DNA of 64,000 nt from an uncultured Flavobacteriaceae bacterium. GTDB taxonomy: Bacteria; Bacteroidota; Bacteroidia; Flavobacteriales; Flavobacteriaceae. Below the pieces are notes generated by a model. It was not told the DNA's origin and searched no databases. It worked only from the letters and a program-made list of their open reading frames with translations. This document shows, piece by piece, positions 44,203-51,938 of this stretch; positions within the stretch are counted from its first letter, which is position 1; each line of letters opens with the position of its first letter. Made by a program: the position numbers and the translations under genes. The stretch lies in the NCBI GenBank assembly GCA_947500575.1, contig CANMSI010000002.1:978554-1042553 (forward strand), read 5' to 3'.

Positions 44203-45420
44203 TTATTCCAACACAAGCTTTTTAGTTTTCTTTAAACCACTCACTTCAATAGTAATTTTATAGGTGCCGTTGGGGAAAAATTCTGGAGGTAAATTAAATT
44301 CTCCCATACCCAATCTGGAGGTAGTCTGTTTTATTTCAAGTAGGTTGTTTTCTGAGTCCCAAATATGCAAGCTAATAGGCATACCATCTGGCACAATTTG
44401 CTGCATAAAACTTTCTAGGGGGCCAACCATCACTGTTCTTTTGTTGGCAGATAGCCCAATCTTATAATCTAGTATGGCCGCATCAAAACTAACGGAGATG
44501 GTGTTGCTTTTGGCCACTCCTGTGATATAACCGCTTATCTTCCAACTTTCTTTTTTAGTAGGATGTAGAAGTCTTGCTTTTGCAATACCATTAATAGTTG
44601 TTCCCATAGCTCTTAAAAGCATCCCGGAAGTATCTTCTATAAGGAAAGAGACCAAGGTTCCATCACTAATAATATTCCCATAGGTATCATAAATAATAGA
44701 AGTTTCAAAAGTAATCATCTGATTGCCATCTGCATAACCATGATTACGTTCATAATTGATCGAAAAGTCTATCGCTTTATCTGGAAAAACAATGCTTGTC
44801 AATTCCTTTGAAATGGTACTATTACAGGAGGCTGTTACAAGTATTCTGCCCGACTTTGTAGGAGCGTAAATATTTTTCCAAGTCAGTAAGTTTTTCACTT
44901 CCAAAGTATGTTCTTGTATTGCATTCTCAAATTGATGCTTCATTTGAACCTCTGTTCCCGCACTGAGCGGATTGTCATAGCCATCTGTAGGAGCAATTAC
45001 CATCATGGAATAATCCACTTCACCTGCAGAAATACTTCTAGGTCCTAAATAGGATTCTATATGAGTCTTCGAAGAATTGGGTAAAATGCTAAGATCTCCA
45101 GATACAACAACATCCTGATTATATATTAGGCTCCAATGGCACATTCCAGCATATCTATTAAAGGAAGAAGGAACTGCAAATTCTAATGTTTTATCTAGCA
45201 CTTGAGGTATCAATGCCGTGGACCCCATGGCATTTTTGAGGATCAGTACAGCTTTGGAAGATTTTGTATAGGAGAATTTTAAATGAATCGCATCTCCTGC
45301 TTTATATGTTTTCTTTGTACTTAAAGAAACAAAATTAACATTTTGAATTACTTCTTTTTTGGTTGTTCCTTTACATCCAAAGAGTAGTACTAAGAACCAT
45401 ATGTAGATTATCTTTTTCAC
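44203..45420 (-). CDS. Ig-like lipoprotein of the polysaccharide locus
   Basis: The 405-residue protein has a lipoprotein signal ending LLFGC (Cys16). It then appears to be a string of beta-sandwich domains. The stretch FETSIIYDTYGNIISDGTLVSFLIEDTSGMLLRAMGTTINGIAKARLL resembles bacterial Ig-like (Big_1/invasin) domains, and the end ITIEVSGLKKTKKLVLE is sandwich-like too. There is no catalytic motif. Only 2 bp separate it from the glycosidase gene, and it directly abuts the large membrane protein gene, so the three are one operon. Probably a periplasmic or surface scaffold. Confidence 0.75.
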   Translation of the reverse strand: MKKIIYIWFLVLLFGCKGTTKKEVIQNVNFVSLSTKKTYKAGDAIHLKFSYTKSSKAVLILKNAMGSTALIPQVLDKTLEFAVPSSFNRYAGMCHWSLIYNQDVVVSGDLSILPNSSKTHIESYLGPRSISAGEVDYSMMVIAPTDGYDNPLSAGTEVQMKHQFENAIQEHTLEVKNLLTWKNIYAPTKSGRILVTASCNSTISKELTSIVFPDKAIDFSINYERNHGYADGNQMITFETSIIYDTYGNIISDGTLVSFLIEDTSGMLLRAMGTTINGIAKARLLHPTKKESWKISGYITGVAKSNTISVSFDAAILDYKIGLSANKRTVMVGPLESFMQQIVPDGMPISLHIWDSENNLLEIKQTTSRLGMGEFNLPPEFFPNGTYKITIEVSGLKKTKKLVLE

Positions 45421-48400
45421 CTATTTTGGGTTTCCTATATAACTATTCATTTCTAGTTTGATAAAATCAAAACCATTTCCTTTTAAGGGTTGTAACTGTT
45501 CTTCGTTATGTGCATAGTTCCTATTTGGAAATATTTTTTCGGCAATGGTAGCATTGGGCAACCCATTTACAAAACAGAATTCTAGACTAGTATTTATTAC
45601 TTCTACGTTTGAGGTATTTATAGGGCTATAATTAAAATATTGCTTACGCTGAATACGCACCCCTTCCGCTAAGAAGTTGTGATCTATCCAAACCAGTTCT
45701 TTTTTGTCATTATAATAAGAAACCAATAATTGAGGAATGGTCACTTCTTGAATACCTGAATTAAATAAAACTCCTTGTATAACACCTTCTTGATAGGATA
45801 GTTGTTGTAAAGAGACTTGCTTATATAAATCGGTATTTGCAACGTTCCCGGCACATTGAAGATTAAATTTAGTAGGCTGTTCCTCTAGGGTTATAGGCGT
45901 AAACTCATCTGGATTAAATGTGGGTGGGAGGGTATCTTTTGTTGAAGACCAGGCAATTCCTTCAAAGTTAATTTTAAAATGAGTGGTCTCTTTAGGCATT
46001 AGCTTATGCTTCATATGATATTTAGCATTATAACTTGCTAACTCCTTATCATCATCATTGTAGAGTGTTCCATTTATAACCACATCTGCAGGAACATTGT
46101 CTACATTCTGTATTTCCCCAATAATACTATACTGCCCTTTAAATTTTACCAACTTAGCTCGTATTACTTCTAATACTGGCTGTTTTAAAACATCTTCGTG
46201 ATTGGTTTGCTGCGTAGTGATTCTTCTTCTCCCATGATTAAAAAAAGCGGTATTATTCGAGGTAAATAATTGATCTGGAGGTAGGTGATTATCAAAACTC
46301 TTGGGTTGTATATACCAGTTACCATTTCTTTTTAGTAGCGTATGTTCCTCACTTTTTTCTACCTTTTCCAAAGGAGTTATCCAACGGGTATCAACCCGTG
46401 CTTTTGCACTTTTCTCATGCTCTTCTAACAAAGTAATACCTATCGAATCTAATTTAGCGTAGGAGCTTAAGATACCATCAGTTACCGAAACTTCTAACAT
46501 ATACTGCGCTAAATCTACTTCACTTTCAGGATCCAAATAAGAGTGCGCTTTCCCAAATTCCTTAAAATCTAAAGCATCGTAATAAGCATTGATTACATTG
46601 GTAGGTGCTATTTGTGATGCGTTTTTTAAATAAAACAAATAAAAACCATAACCAATACATAAAAGCACTATCAGTGACCAAATATGGCTAACATTGACCA
46701 TTATTTTAGGAAACCCTTTAAATGCTAAATTATATTGAAGATACGCTGGTGGAGGAATCTTTCTCGACTTCAAAACTCGATACCAGATTACCTGAATATT
46801 AATAATGAACGCAATTATTACCGTTAACAAAGGAATTACCCCCCACATTATTTTTAAGGCCTTATGTACATCTTGTTTTGGTAATACCGAAGCCACCGGA
46901 GGGATATTCAATTTTTCCCATACCATGATGCCATTCTCTAACTGCTGCAGACGTTGCCATCCGCAGAAGTACAAAATTGGATCATAGAACTTATCATTGG
47001 AGAAAATATATTTTAAATTATACTTTTCTGGTACGGTCAAGAATTGTTGTAAAGAACCTATTCCCTCTACCCCCCTAAATTTAGAATTCTCTAAACGCTC
47101 AATAGCTCGTGTAGTGAGTTCTGGAAGTCGTCTTGCCGAATGATAATTGCCATCAACCGTCATGGCATTCGTTTGGGAAGATAACCATGCCATTTGGTCC
47201 CCAAACCCTAACGGTAAATAACGCCATTGATCATGATTGTCTTGGTTTAAGAAATTTACAATAGGAAGCATTTTTATTTTTTGAGGCTGCGAGGGTCTGA
47301 AATAACCTAAGCTCATCGTAAAAATGATCATGAATAGCATACCTCCCGCAATACATCCTCCCAATATTCTGTGGTAGACCCTGCCAAATCTATTTTGGAG
47401 GTTTTCCTTGATATCTCCTTCTACCATTCTGAAAGCAAACTCACCAAATATGGGCAATGCCATAATGGTAGCCCAAAGCGTAAATCGATCTAAGGTTAAA
47501 ATATTAAAAGCGGTCTCACCTAAAATTTTTAAAGGAATCGGCGTGGTACCGCCAGTTCCCAAAATGGTAAGCATACTAATAGATAATCCAAAAAACAGAT
47601 AGCGTTTGCTATAATATCTATAAAAAATATAGGGAATTAAGAATAACAAAATTCCCCAAGGAATCATAAAGAATACCAGTCCAGAAGAAGTGACTTCTAA
47701 AAAATTATCCCTAGAGCCATGTGGAATGGGAACTTGGGTTATTGGGTTCTTCTTGGAGTTGATCCAATACGGTAAAATACATCCAACGATTAGCACCAAG
47801 GAAAACATACCAAAGCTTACAATACGCCAAAAGAGTATCTTAAACTTCTGAAAGAAGATCTTAAAGGTAATGGCCTTATTTACCTTCACCTCATCTTTAC
47901 AGGCATCCATAATAACCATCCCAATGAGTGGGAAAATAAAGAATACCATTCCAAAAATTGGAGTTACATGATGCGAAGTAACGGTAACTGCGATCAATGA
48001 AAGACTCGTATACAAATAGCGTCTTTTTCCAGTTTTTATCCACAAATAGATTTCTGGCAGCGAATGCAGTAAGACAGATAAACCAATAATGCTCGGTAGC
48101 TGTCCAAATATGTGTAAAGTCTCAATAAAAGTCGATGAAAAAACAGCTAATAAAGAAGTATATCCAGCAATTCTTCTATCCCCAGTCATTAGCAACCCAA
48201 AGCGATAAGCTCCAGTAATAAAAAGGATAATTCCAATGATAGCCACGGTGAACATCCCAAACTTGAGCCCTCCTATATAAGATAAAATGGCAATAGATTG
48301 ATGCACCAATGGTGGGTAAGCTTGTACGGTAAAGCCCGTATACCACCTATAATCCCACGGTTCAAACCAGCTACCAGCATAGTGATCTGCAAAAAACAAA

Positions 48401-48507
48401 TGAATAAGCGCATCATAGGTAGTTTCCAAAGTGAAAAATATACTAGATCCATGGAAAGCTATTCCAATAATCAGTGCTAAAATCAATAAAACGTTGGTTC
48501 GTTTCAT
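45421..48507 (-). CDS. Large polytopic membrane protein (PTPS-related/GT-C-like) with soluble C-terminal domains
   Basis: I start it at ATG 48507 (MKRTNVLLILALIIG). The open frame runs 36 codons further upstream, but that part overlaps the regulatory site D and has no protein character. The 1028-residue protein has about ten membrane helices in the first 420 residues (TSHHVTPIFGMVFFIFPLIG, GHTR-poor loops), plus helices near 585 and 630. This resembles the PTPS-related membrane family (Pfam PF10131) and GT-C glycosyltransferases. A periplasmic tail of about 370 residues contains an NTF2-like part and an FxLYD-like part (KGQYSIIGEIQNVDNVPADVVINGTLYND). It is a candidate polymerase or polyprenyl-sugar-using transferase, not proven. 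Confidence 0.72.
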   Translation of the reverse strand: MKRTNVLLILALIIGIAFHGSSIFFTLETTYDALIHLFFADHYAGSWFEPWDYRWYTGFTVQAYPPLVHQSIAILSYIGGLKFGMFTVAIIGIILFITGAYRFGLLMTGDRRIAGYTSLLAVFSSTFIETLHIFGQLPSIIGLSVLLHSLPEIYLWIKTGKRRYLYTSLSLIAVTVTSHHVTPIFGMVFFIFPLIGMVIMDACKDEVKVNKAITFKIFFQKFKILFWRIVSFGMFSLVLIVGCILPYWINSKKNPITQVPIPHGSRDNFLEVTSSGLVFFMIPWGILLFLIPYIFYRYYSKRYLFFGLSISMLTILGTGGTTPIPLKILGETAFNILTLDRFTLWATIMALPIFGEFAFRMVEGDIKENLQNRFGRVYHRILGGCIAGGMLFMIIFTMSLGYFRPSQPQKIKMLPIVNFLNQDNHDQWRYLPLGFGDQMAWLSSQTNAMTVDGNYHSARRLPELTTRAIERLENSKFRGVEGIGSLQQFLTVPEKYNLKYIFSNDKFYDPILYFCGWQRLQQLENGIMVWEKLNIPPVASVLPKQDVHKALKIMWGVIPLLTVIIAFIINIQVIWYRVLKSRKIPPPAYLQYNLAFKGFPKIMVNVSHIWSLIVLLCIGYGFYLFYLKNASQIAPTNVINAYYDALDFKEFGKAHSYLDPESEVDLAQYMLEVSVTDGILSSYAKLDSIGITLLEEHEKSAKARVDTRWITPLEKVEKSEEHTLLKRNGNWYIQPKSFDNHLPPDQLFTSNNTAFFNHGRRRITTQQTNHEDVLKQPVLEVIRAKLVKFKGQYSIIGEIQNVDNVPADVVINGTLYNDDDKELASYNAKYHMKHKLMPKETTHFKINFEGIAWSSTKDTLPPTFNPDEFTPITLEEQPTKFNLQCAGNVANTDLYKQVSLQQLSYQEGVIQGVLFNSGIQEVTIPQLLVSYYNDKKELVWIDHNFLAEGVRIQRKQYFNYSPINTSNVEVINTSLEFCFVNGLPNATIAEKIFPNRNYAHNEEQLQPLKGNGFDFIKLEMNSYIGNPK

Positions 48508-48597
48508 AAGTACATTTGTAGGAAAATATAACATTATAAAGATAAATATATTGTTATGTTCCCATGTTATTGACTGCCGATCGCAATCTACCACTCG

Positions 48598-48640
48598 TCT
48601 ACAGAAAACTTCCATTCAACAAATTGCATGCTATTTGGGC
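48598..48640 (+). promoter_or_regulatory. Direct-repeat-like promoter before the 48-residue peptide gene (site D)
   Basis: TCTACAGAAAACTTCCATTC (48598 on) matches site B over 18 bp with two changes. An extra TCTACC lies 11 bp upstream at 48587, and the second 21-bp repeat is degenerate. TATTTGGGC at 48632 aligns with TATTTTAGC of site A. A further box TAGATTTG (48653-48660) exactly fits TAnnTTTG. Orientation points to the plus-strand genes, but it is also close upstream of the minus-strand operon. Confidence 0.5.
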
Positions 48641-48728
48641 GCTAATCAGAACTAGATTTGTTTAAAATATCAGGCATTCAAACGCTGAGATGTTGAATAA
48701 AATAAATAGTAACGTTAATTATTAAGAC

Positions 48729-48875
48729 ATGACTAAAAAGACTCTTAAAAGACAATCAAAAGGATTTGCTGAAATTGCTGCAAGCAAAGAAGTATATCAA
48801 CTTTCAGAGGTGAGTAGTAATAAGAAAGAACTAATCTTAAGTGTTCTTACCCCTACTATTTTACAATTTGTATAA
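48729..48875 (+). CDS. 48-residue charged peptide
   Basis: This short frame (ATG 48729, TAA 48875) encodes a soluble peptide starting MTKKTLKRQSKGFAEIAAS and ending LSVLTPTILQFV. It is basic at the N-terminus and hydrophobic at the end. It lies behind site D and ahead of STAS copy 2, the same relative place as the small peptide that follows site A. It may be a signalling peptide precursor, a small regulator, or a chance frame. There is no signal peptide and no double-glycine motif. Confidence 0.4.
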   Translation: MTKKTLKRQSKGFAEIAASKEVYQLSEVSSNKKELILSVLTPTILQFV

Positions 48876-48944
48876 GTGGTCCTAAAGTATTCAACTACTA
48901 AAAAAAGAATTATTGAAATAAAACTATAAAAGCCACAAAAGTGC

Positions 48945-48988
48945 ATTTCATCGATAAAATTACCCCTTAAACGATGTATTTCATCGAT
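48945..48988. promoter_or_regulatory. Pair of ATTTCATCGAT elements upstream of STAS copy 2
   Basis: ATTTCATCGAT occurs at 48945-48955 and 48978-48988, direct orientation, 33 bp apart (about three helical turns), 71 bp before the STAS start. The same 11 bp form half of the palindrome at 25894-25909 ahead of the giant metalloprotease. Probably a regulator binding site shared by the two genes. Confidence 0.45.
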
Positions 48989-49058
48989 TATAGTCTTTTT
49001 CTTACAATAAAAGACAGAAATTAACTTTATGTACGTGCTTAACCTAAAAACGTATACT

Positions 49059-49361
49059 ATGGCATTTCAGATCAAAGAACAACACGGCATCTTTAAAGTA
49101 ATAGGGAAGATTACTTCTCAAAATGTAAATTCTTTAGAGAATTATGTAAGCTCACATCTTCATAAAACGGATCATATGATCTTAAGTATTGAAAATGTAG
49201 ATCAGCTGGATAGAAGTGGGGCCTTTATGTTGGAACGACTTTATAAGGTATTTGTAAAGAAAAACAGAGTCATTTCTATTATAGGTAACCAGAATAAGAA
49301 TATTGCCAATATTATGGCCTTAACCAAAACTAACTATATACTAAGCAGTGACCGTATTTAA
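49059..49361 (+). CDS. STAS-domain protein, copy 2
   Basis: I start it at ATG 49059, giving 100 residues, equal to copy 1 (AFQIKEQHGIFKVIGKITSQNVNSLENYV aligns with ALQIIESNGTLQVYGNLNAANTQILKKHL). The upstream ATG at 49029 would include the conserved leader CTTAACCTAAAAACGTA as coding, which is unlikely. The STAS core MILSIENVDQLDRSGAFMLERLY keeps Ser at the position phosphorylated in SpoIIAA, unlike copy 1, which has Thr-Ala there. It overlaps the full-length flippase by 14 bp. Confidence 0.87.
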   Translation: MAFQIKEQHGIFKVIGKITSQNVNSLENYVSSHLHKTDHMILSIENVDQLDRSGAFMLERLYKVFVKKNRVISIIGNQNKNIANIMALTKTNYILSSDRI

Positions 49362-50604
49362 ACTTAGTCTAAGAAAAGTATCCTCCGAACAGTGGTTTAT
49401 GGGTAGTGTACTCCTAGTAAATGGGGGTAACTACCTATACAACCTGTTATTAGGCAGAATTATGGGGCCAGAAGCTTTTGCAGAAGCTGCTCTCTTGGTT
49501 ACCCTTCTTCTTGTTCTCTCTTTTATGGGAATGACGTTTCAATTAACCTGCGCCAAATTTGGTGTTTTGTTCGCGGGTGCTCAATGGGACGCCTTTAAAA
49601 CAAAAATATACAAACAAGCACTTTGGTTTGGTGGTTTAACAGGATTACTAATCGTAGTTTTTGCTAAGCAACTTCAACAATTGTTTAATACAGAAAGCTA
49701 TTCCATGTTCGTTTTGTTTGGTTTGGGTGTTCCTTTCTATTTTTTTATGAGTATTAATCGAGGAACTTTTCAGGGTCATTTGGATTTCAAAAAACTATCC
49801 ATTACCTATCAGACTGAAATGTGGAGTCGCTTGTTAATTACCATGGCACTTCTTATTTGGATTCCTATGAATCCAGGACTCTTGGTTGCTATTGGAATTT
49901 TCCTATCCTTTCTTCTGGGACTGTTCCCTTCTACTTTTAAAGGTTTCTCCTTTAAAACCAAAGATGTTTTAACCCCAGAAAATTCTAAAAAGGTATCTAC
50001 TTTCATTTTGCTTACCGCAGGCTATGAATTAACCCAAATCATTATTAACAATAGTGATGTACTTATGGTGAAGCACTATTTTGATTCATTAAATGCAGGT
50101 TTGTACGCTACTTTAGCCTTAATAGGAAGAGTAGTTTATTTCGTTGCATGGATGTTTGTAATGCTCCTACTACCCACGGTAGTAAAAAAGAAAAAAGAAG
50201 GACAAGCTACCACACCTATCTTATTCAAGTACGTAACCTATATAGGTATATTATCAAGCTGTATTGTAATAGTATGTTATTTATTTCCTGACCTCATTAT
50301 TGGACTTATGTTTGGGGAAGCATATATCTCGGTCTCCGGCTTATTATGGAAATATGCCTTGGTAACATCGCTCTTTGCCATTTCCAATGTATTTGCCTAT
50401 TACTTTTTATCATTAGATCATTATGTCCCTGTAGTTCTTTCCGGAATATTGGGATTATCCCAAGTTTTCCTAATTGCATTTTTTCATGATAGCTTAGAAA
50501 TGGTAGTGCAAATGCAATTGATAGCTATGATTGGTTTATTGGTAACACAGATTGTTTACTTCGTCTATAAAAATGAGCTTGGTAAAAAAATAATTCAAAA
50601 ATAA
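49348..50604 (+). CDS. Oligosaccharide flippase (MOP/Wzx-like), full length
   Basis: The 418-residue protein has about 12 membrane helices and the MOP-superfamily polysaccharide transporter pattern: FMGSVLLVNGGNYLYNLLLGRIMGPEAFAEAALLVTLLL at the start, ISRGTF-like INRGTFQGHLDFKKLSI near 135, and DVLMVKHYFDSLNAGLYATLALIGRVVYFVAWMF near 245. The start is GTG 49348, supported by alignment with copy 1, which starts with ATG at the same place inside its STAS gene. It probably flips a lipid-linked oligosaccharide across the inner membrane (compare PelG). It is followed by GT4 and REC-GT2 genes. Confidence 0.88.
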   Translation: MTVFKLSLRKVSSEQWFMGSVLLVNGGNYLYNLLLGRIMGPEAFAEAALLVTLLLVLSFMGMTFQLTCAKFGVLFAGAQWDAFKTKIYKQALWFGGLTGLLIVVFAKQLQQLFNTESYSMFVLFGLGVPFYFFMSINRGTFQGHLDFKKLSITYQTEMWSRLLITMALLIWIPMNPGLLVAIGIFLSFLLGLFPSTFKGFSFKTKDVLTPENSKKVSTFILLTAGYELTQIIINNSDVLMVKHYFDSLNAGLYATLALIGRVVYFVAWMFVMLLLPTVVKKKKEGQATTPILFKYVTYIGILSSCIVIVCYLFPDLIIGLMFGEAYISVSGLLWKYALVTSLFAISNVFAYYFLSLDHYVPVVLSGILGLSQVFLIAFFHDSLEMVVQMQLIAMIGLLVTQIVYFVYKNELGKKIIQK

Positions 50605-50633
50605 TCCCAAAGATAAAATTCAAACTTAACCCT

Positions 50634-51890
50634 ATGAAATTAGCCATCATAACAGCATATCCGCCCAGCAAAGTAACTTTAACGGAGTATGGATACTATT
50701 TAGTGAAACATTTTAGATTACAAAAAGAGGTGACAGAAATTATTCTGATCACAGATAAAACATCTGAAGAAAAAGATCTTTCTTTTACAGAAGAAGGTTG
50801 TAAAATAACCGTAAAAGAGTGCTGGAGTTTTAACAACTACCTCAACCTTTTTAAGATTTCTAGGGTACTTCAACAAACCACACCAGATGCCGTTCTTTTT
50901 AATTTACAATTTCTAAAGTTTGGAGATAAAAAAATACCTGCCGCCTTGGGACTAATGCTTCCTTTTGTATGCAAGCTAAAAGGCATACCTACTATTTCAC
51001 TCTTGCATAATATCCTAGAACAGGTTGACTTAGAAAACGCTGGTTTCACTAAAAATAGACTATTACAGAAGGCCTATGGTTTCATTGGAACCACACTTAC
51101 TAGATTTGTTTTAGCCTCCGATGTATTGGCGGTTACCATCAGTAAATATGTAGGGGTTTTAGAAAAAAAGTACAAAGCAAGGAATATTGCTTTAGTTCCC
51201 CATGGTGCCTTTGAGACCCCTCCAGAGCCAGATTACAGTTTACCCAAAGGTCCTCAACAAATAATGGCTTTTGGAAAATTTGGCACTTATAAAAAAGTAG
51301 AAATTCTAATAGAAGCCGTAGAACTTATTAGAGCACGTACCAATAAGAATTTGGAAATTGTAATTGCAGGTACCGATAGTCCTAATACTCCAGGCTATTT
51401 AGAGTCAATAAAAGAAAAATACAGGCATGTAGATCAAATCCGTTTTACAGGTTATGTTGCCGAAGAAGATGTGGCTGGTATTTTTGGAGACAGCGCTGTT
51501 GTAGTATTCCCGTATACCTCAACAACCGGTAGTTCTGGTGTGTTACATCAGGCTGGTAGTTATGGAAAAGCGGTTGCCTTACCCGATCTAGGAGACCTTA
51601 GTATTTTGGTAAAAGAAGAAGGGTATACTGGAGAATTTTTTAACCCTACCAGTTCCGAATCTCTGGCAGATGCCATTCAAAATATTTTGATGCATGACGC
51701 GTATAGAGTTCATCTTGGAATGACCAACTACAAAGCAGCCTGCTCTTTACCTATGTCTGCCATAACGCAGATGTATGTAGACTACTTTAAAGCCATTCAG
51801 TTTGCCAAATCAAATGGATTCTCTTTAGATATATCAGAGGTAGCTAAAAAAACTGCCAAGGTACATCAACTAGCTACTGTAGAACAATAA
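50634..51890 (+). CDS. GT4-family glycosyltransferase
   Basis: The 418-residue GT-B protein has an N-terminal MKLAIITAYPPSKVTLTEYG and LLHNI. The C-terminal nucleotide-sugar domain includes IMAFGKFGTYKKVEILIEAVELI, RFTGYVAEEDVAGIFGDSAVVVFPYTSTTGSSGVLHQAGSYGKAV. The E-x7-E motif of GT4 is altered: glutamine and glycine occupy the usual position (SGVLHQAGSYGK). A very similar change occurs in some bacterial GT4 subgroups, so activity is still likely. It lies 29 bp after the flippase and 48 bp before the REC-GT2 gene. It is a retaining transferase for the polymer or lipid-linked unit. Confidence 0.88.
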   Translation: MKLAIITAYPPSKVTLTEYGYYLVKHFRLQKEVTEIILITDKTSEEKDLSFTEEGCKITVKECWSFNNYLNLFKISRVLQQTTPDAVLFNLQFLKFGDKKIPAALGLMLPFVCKLKGIPTISLLHNILEQVDLENAGFTKNRLLQKAYGFIGTTLTRFVLASDVLAVTISKYVGVLEKKYKARNIALVPHGAFETPPEPDYSLPKGPQQIMAFGKFGTYKKVEILIEAVELIRARTNKNLEIVIAGTDSPNTPGYLESIKEKYRHVDQIRFTGYVAEEDVAGIFGDSAVVVFPYTSTTGSSGVLHQAGSYGKAVALPDLGDLSILVKEEGYTGEFFNPTSSESLADAIQNILMHDAYRVHLGMTNYKAACSLPMSAITQMYVDYFKAIQFAKSNGFSLDISEVAKKTAKVHQLATVEQ

Positions 51891-51938
51891 AAACTAACAT
51901 TCATATAAATTATAATATACCTACTAAACATATAACCT

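Noticed and set aside
48508..48615. Extended start of the large membrane protein at 48615
   Set aside because: The extra 36 codons overlap direct-repeat site D and lack protein character; the signal-like helix begins right at ATG 48507.
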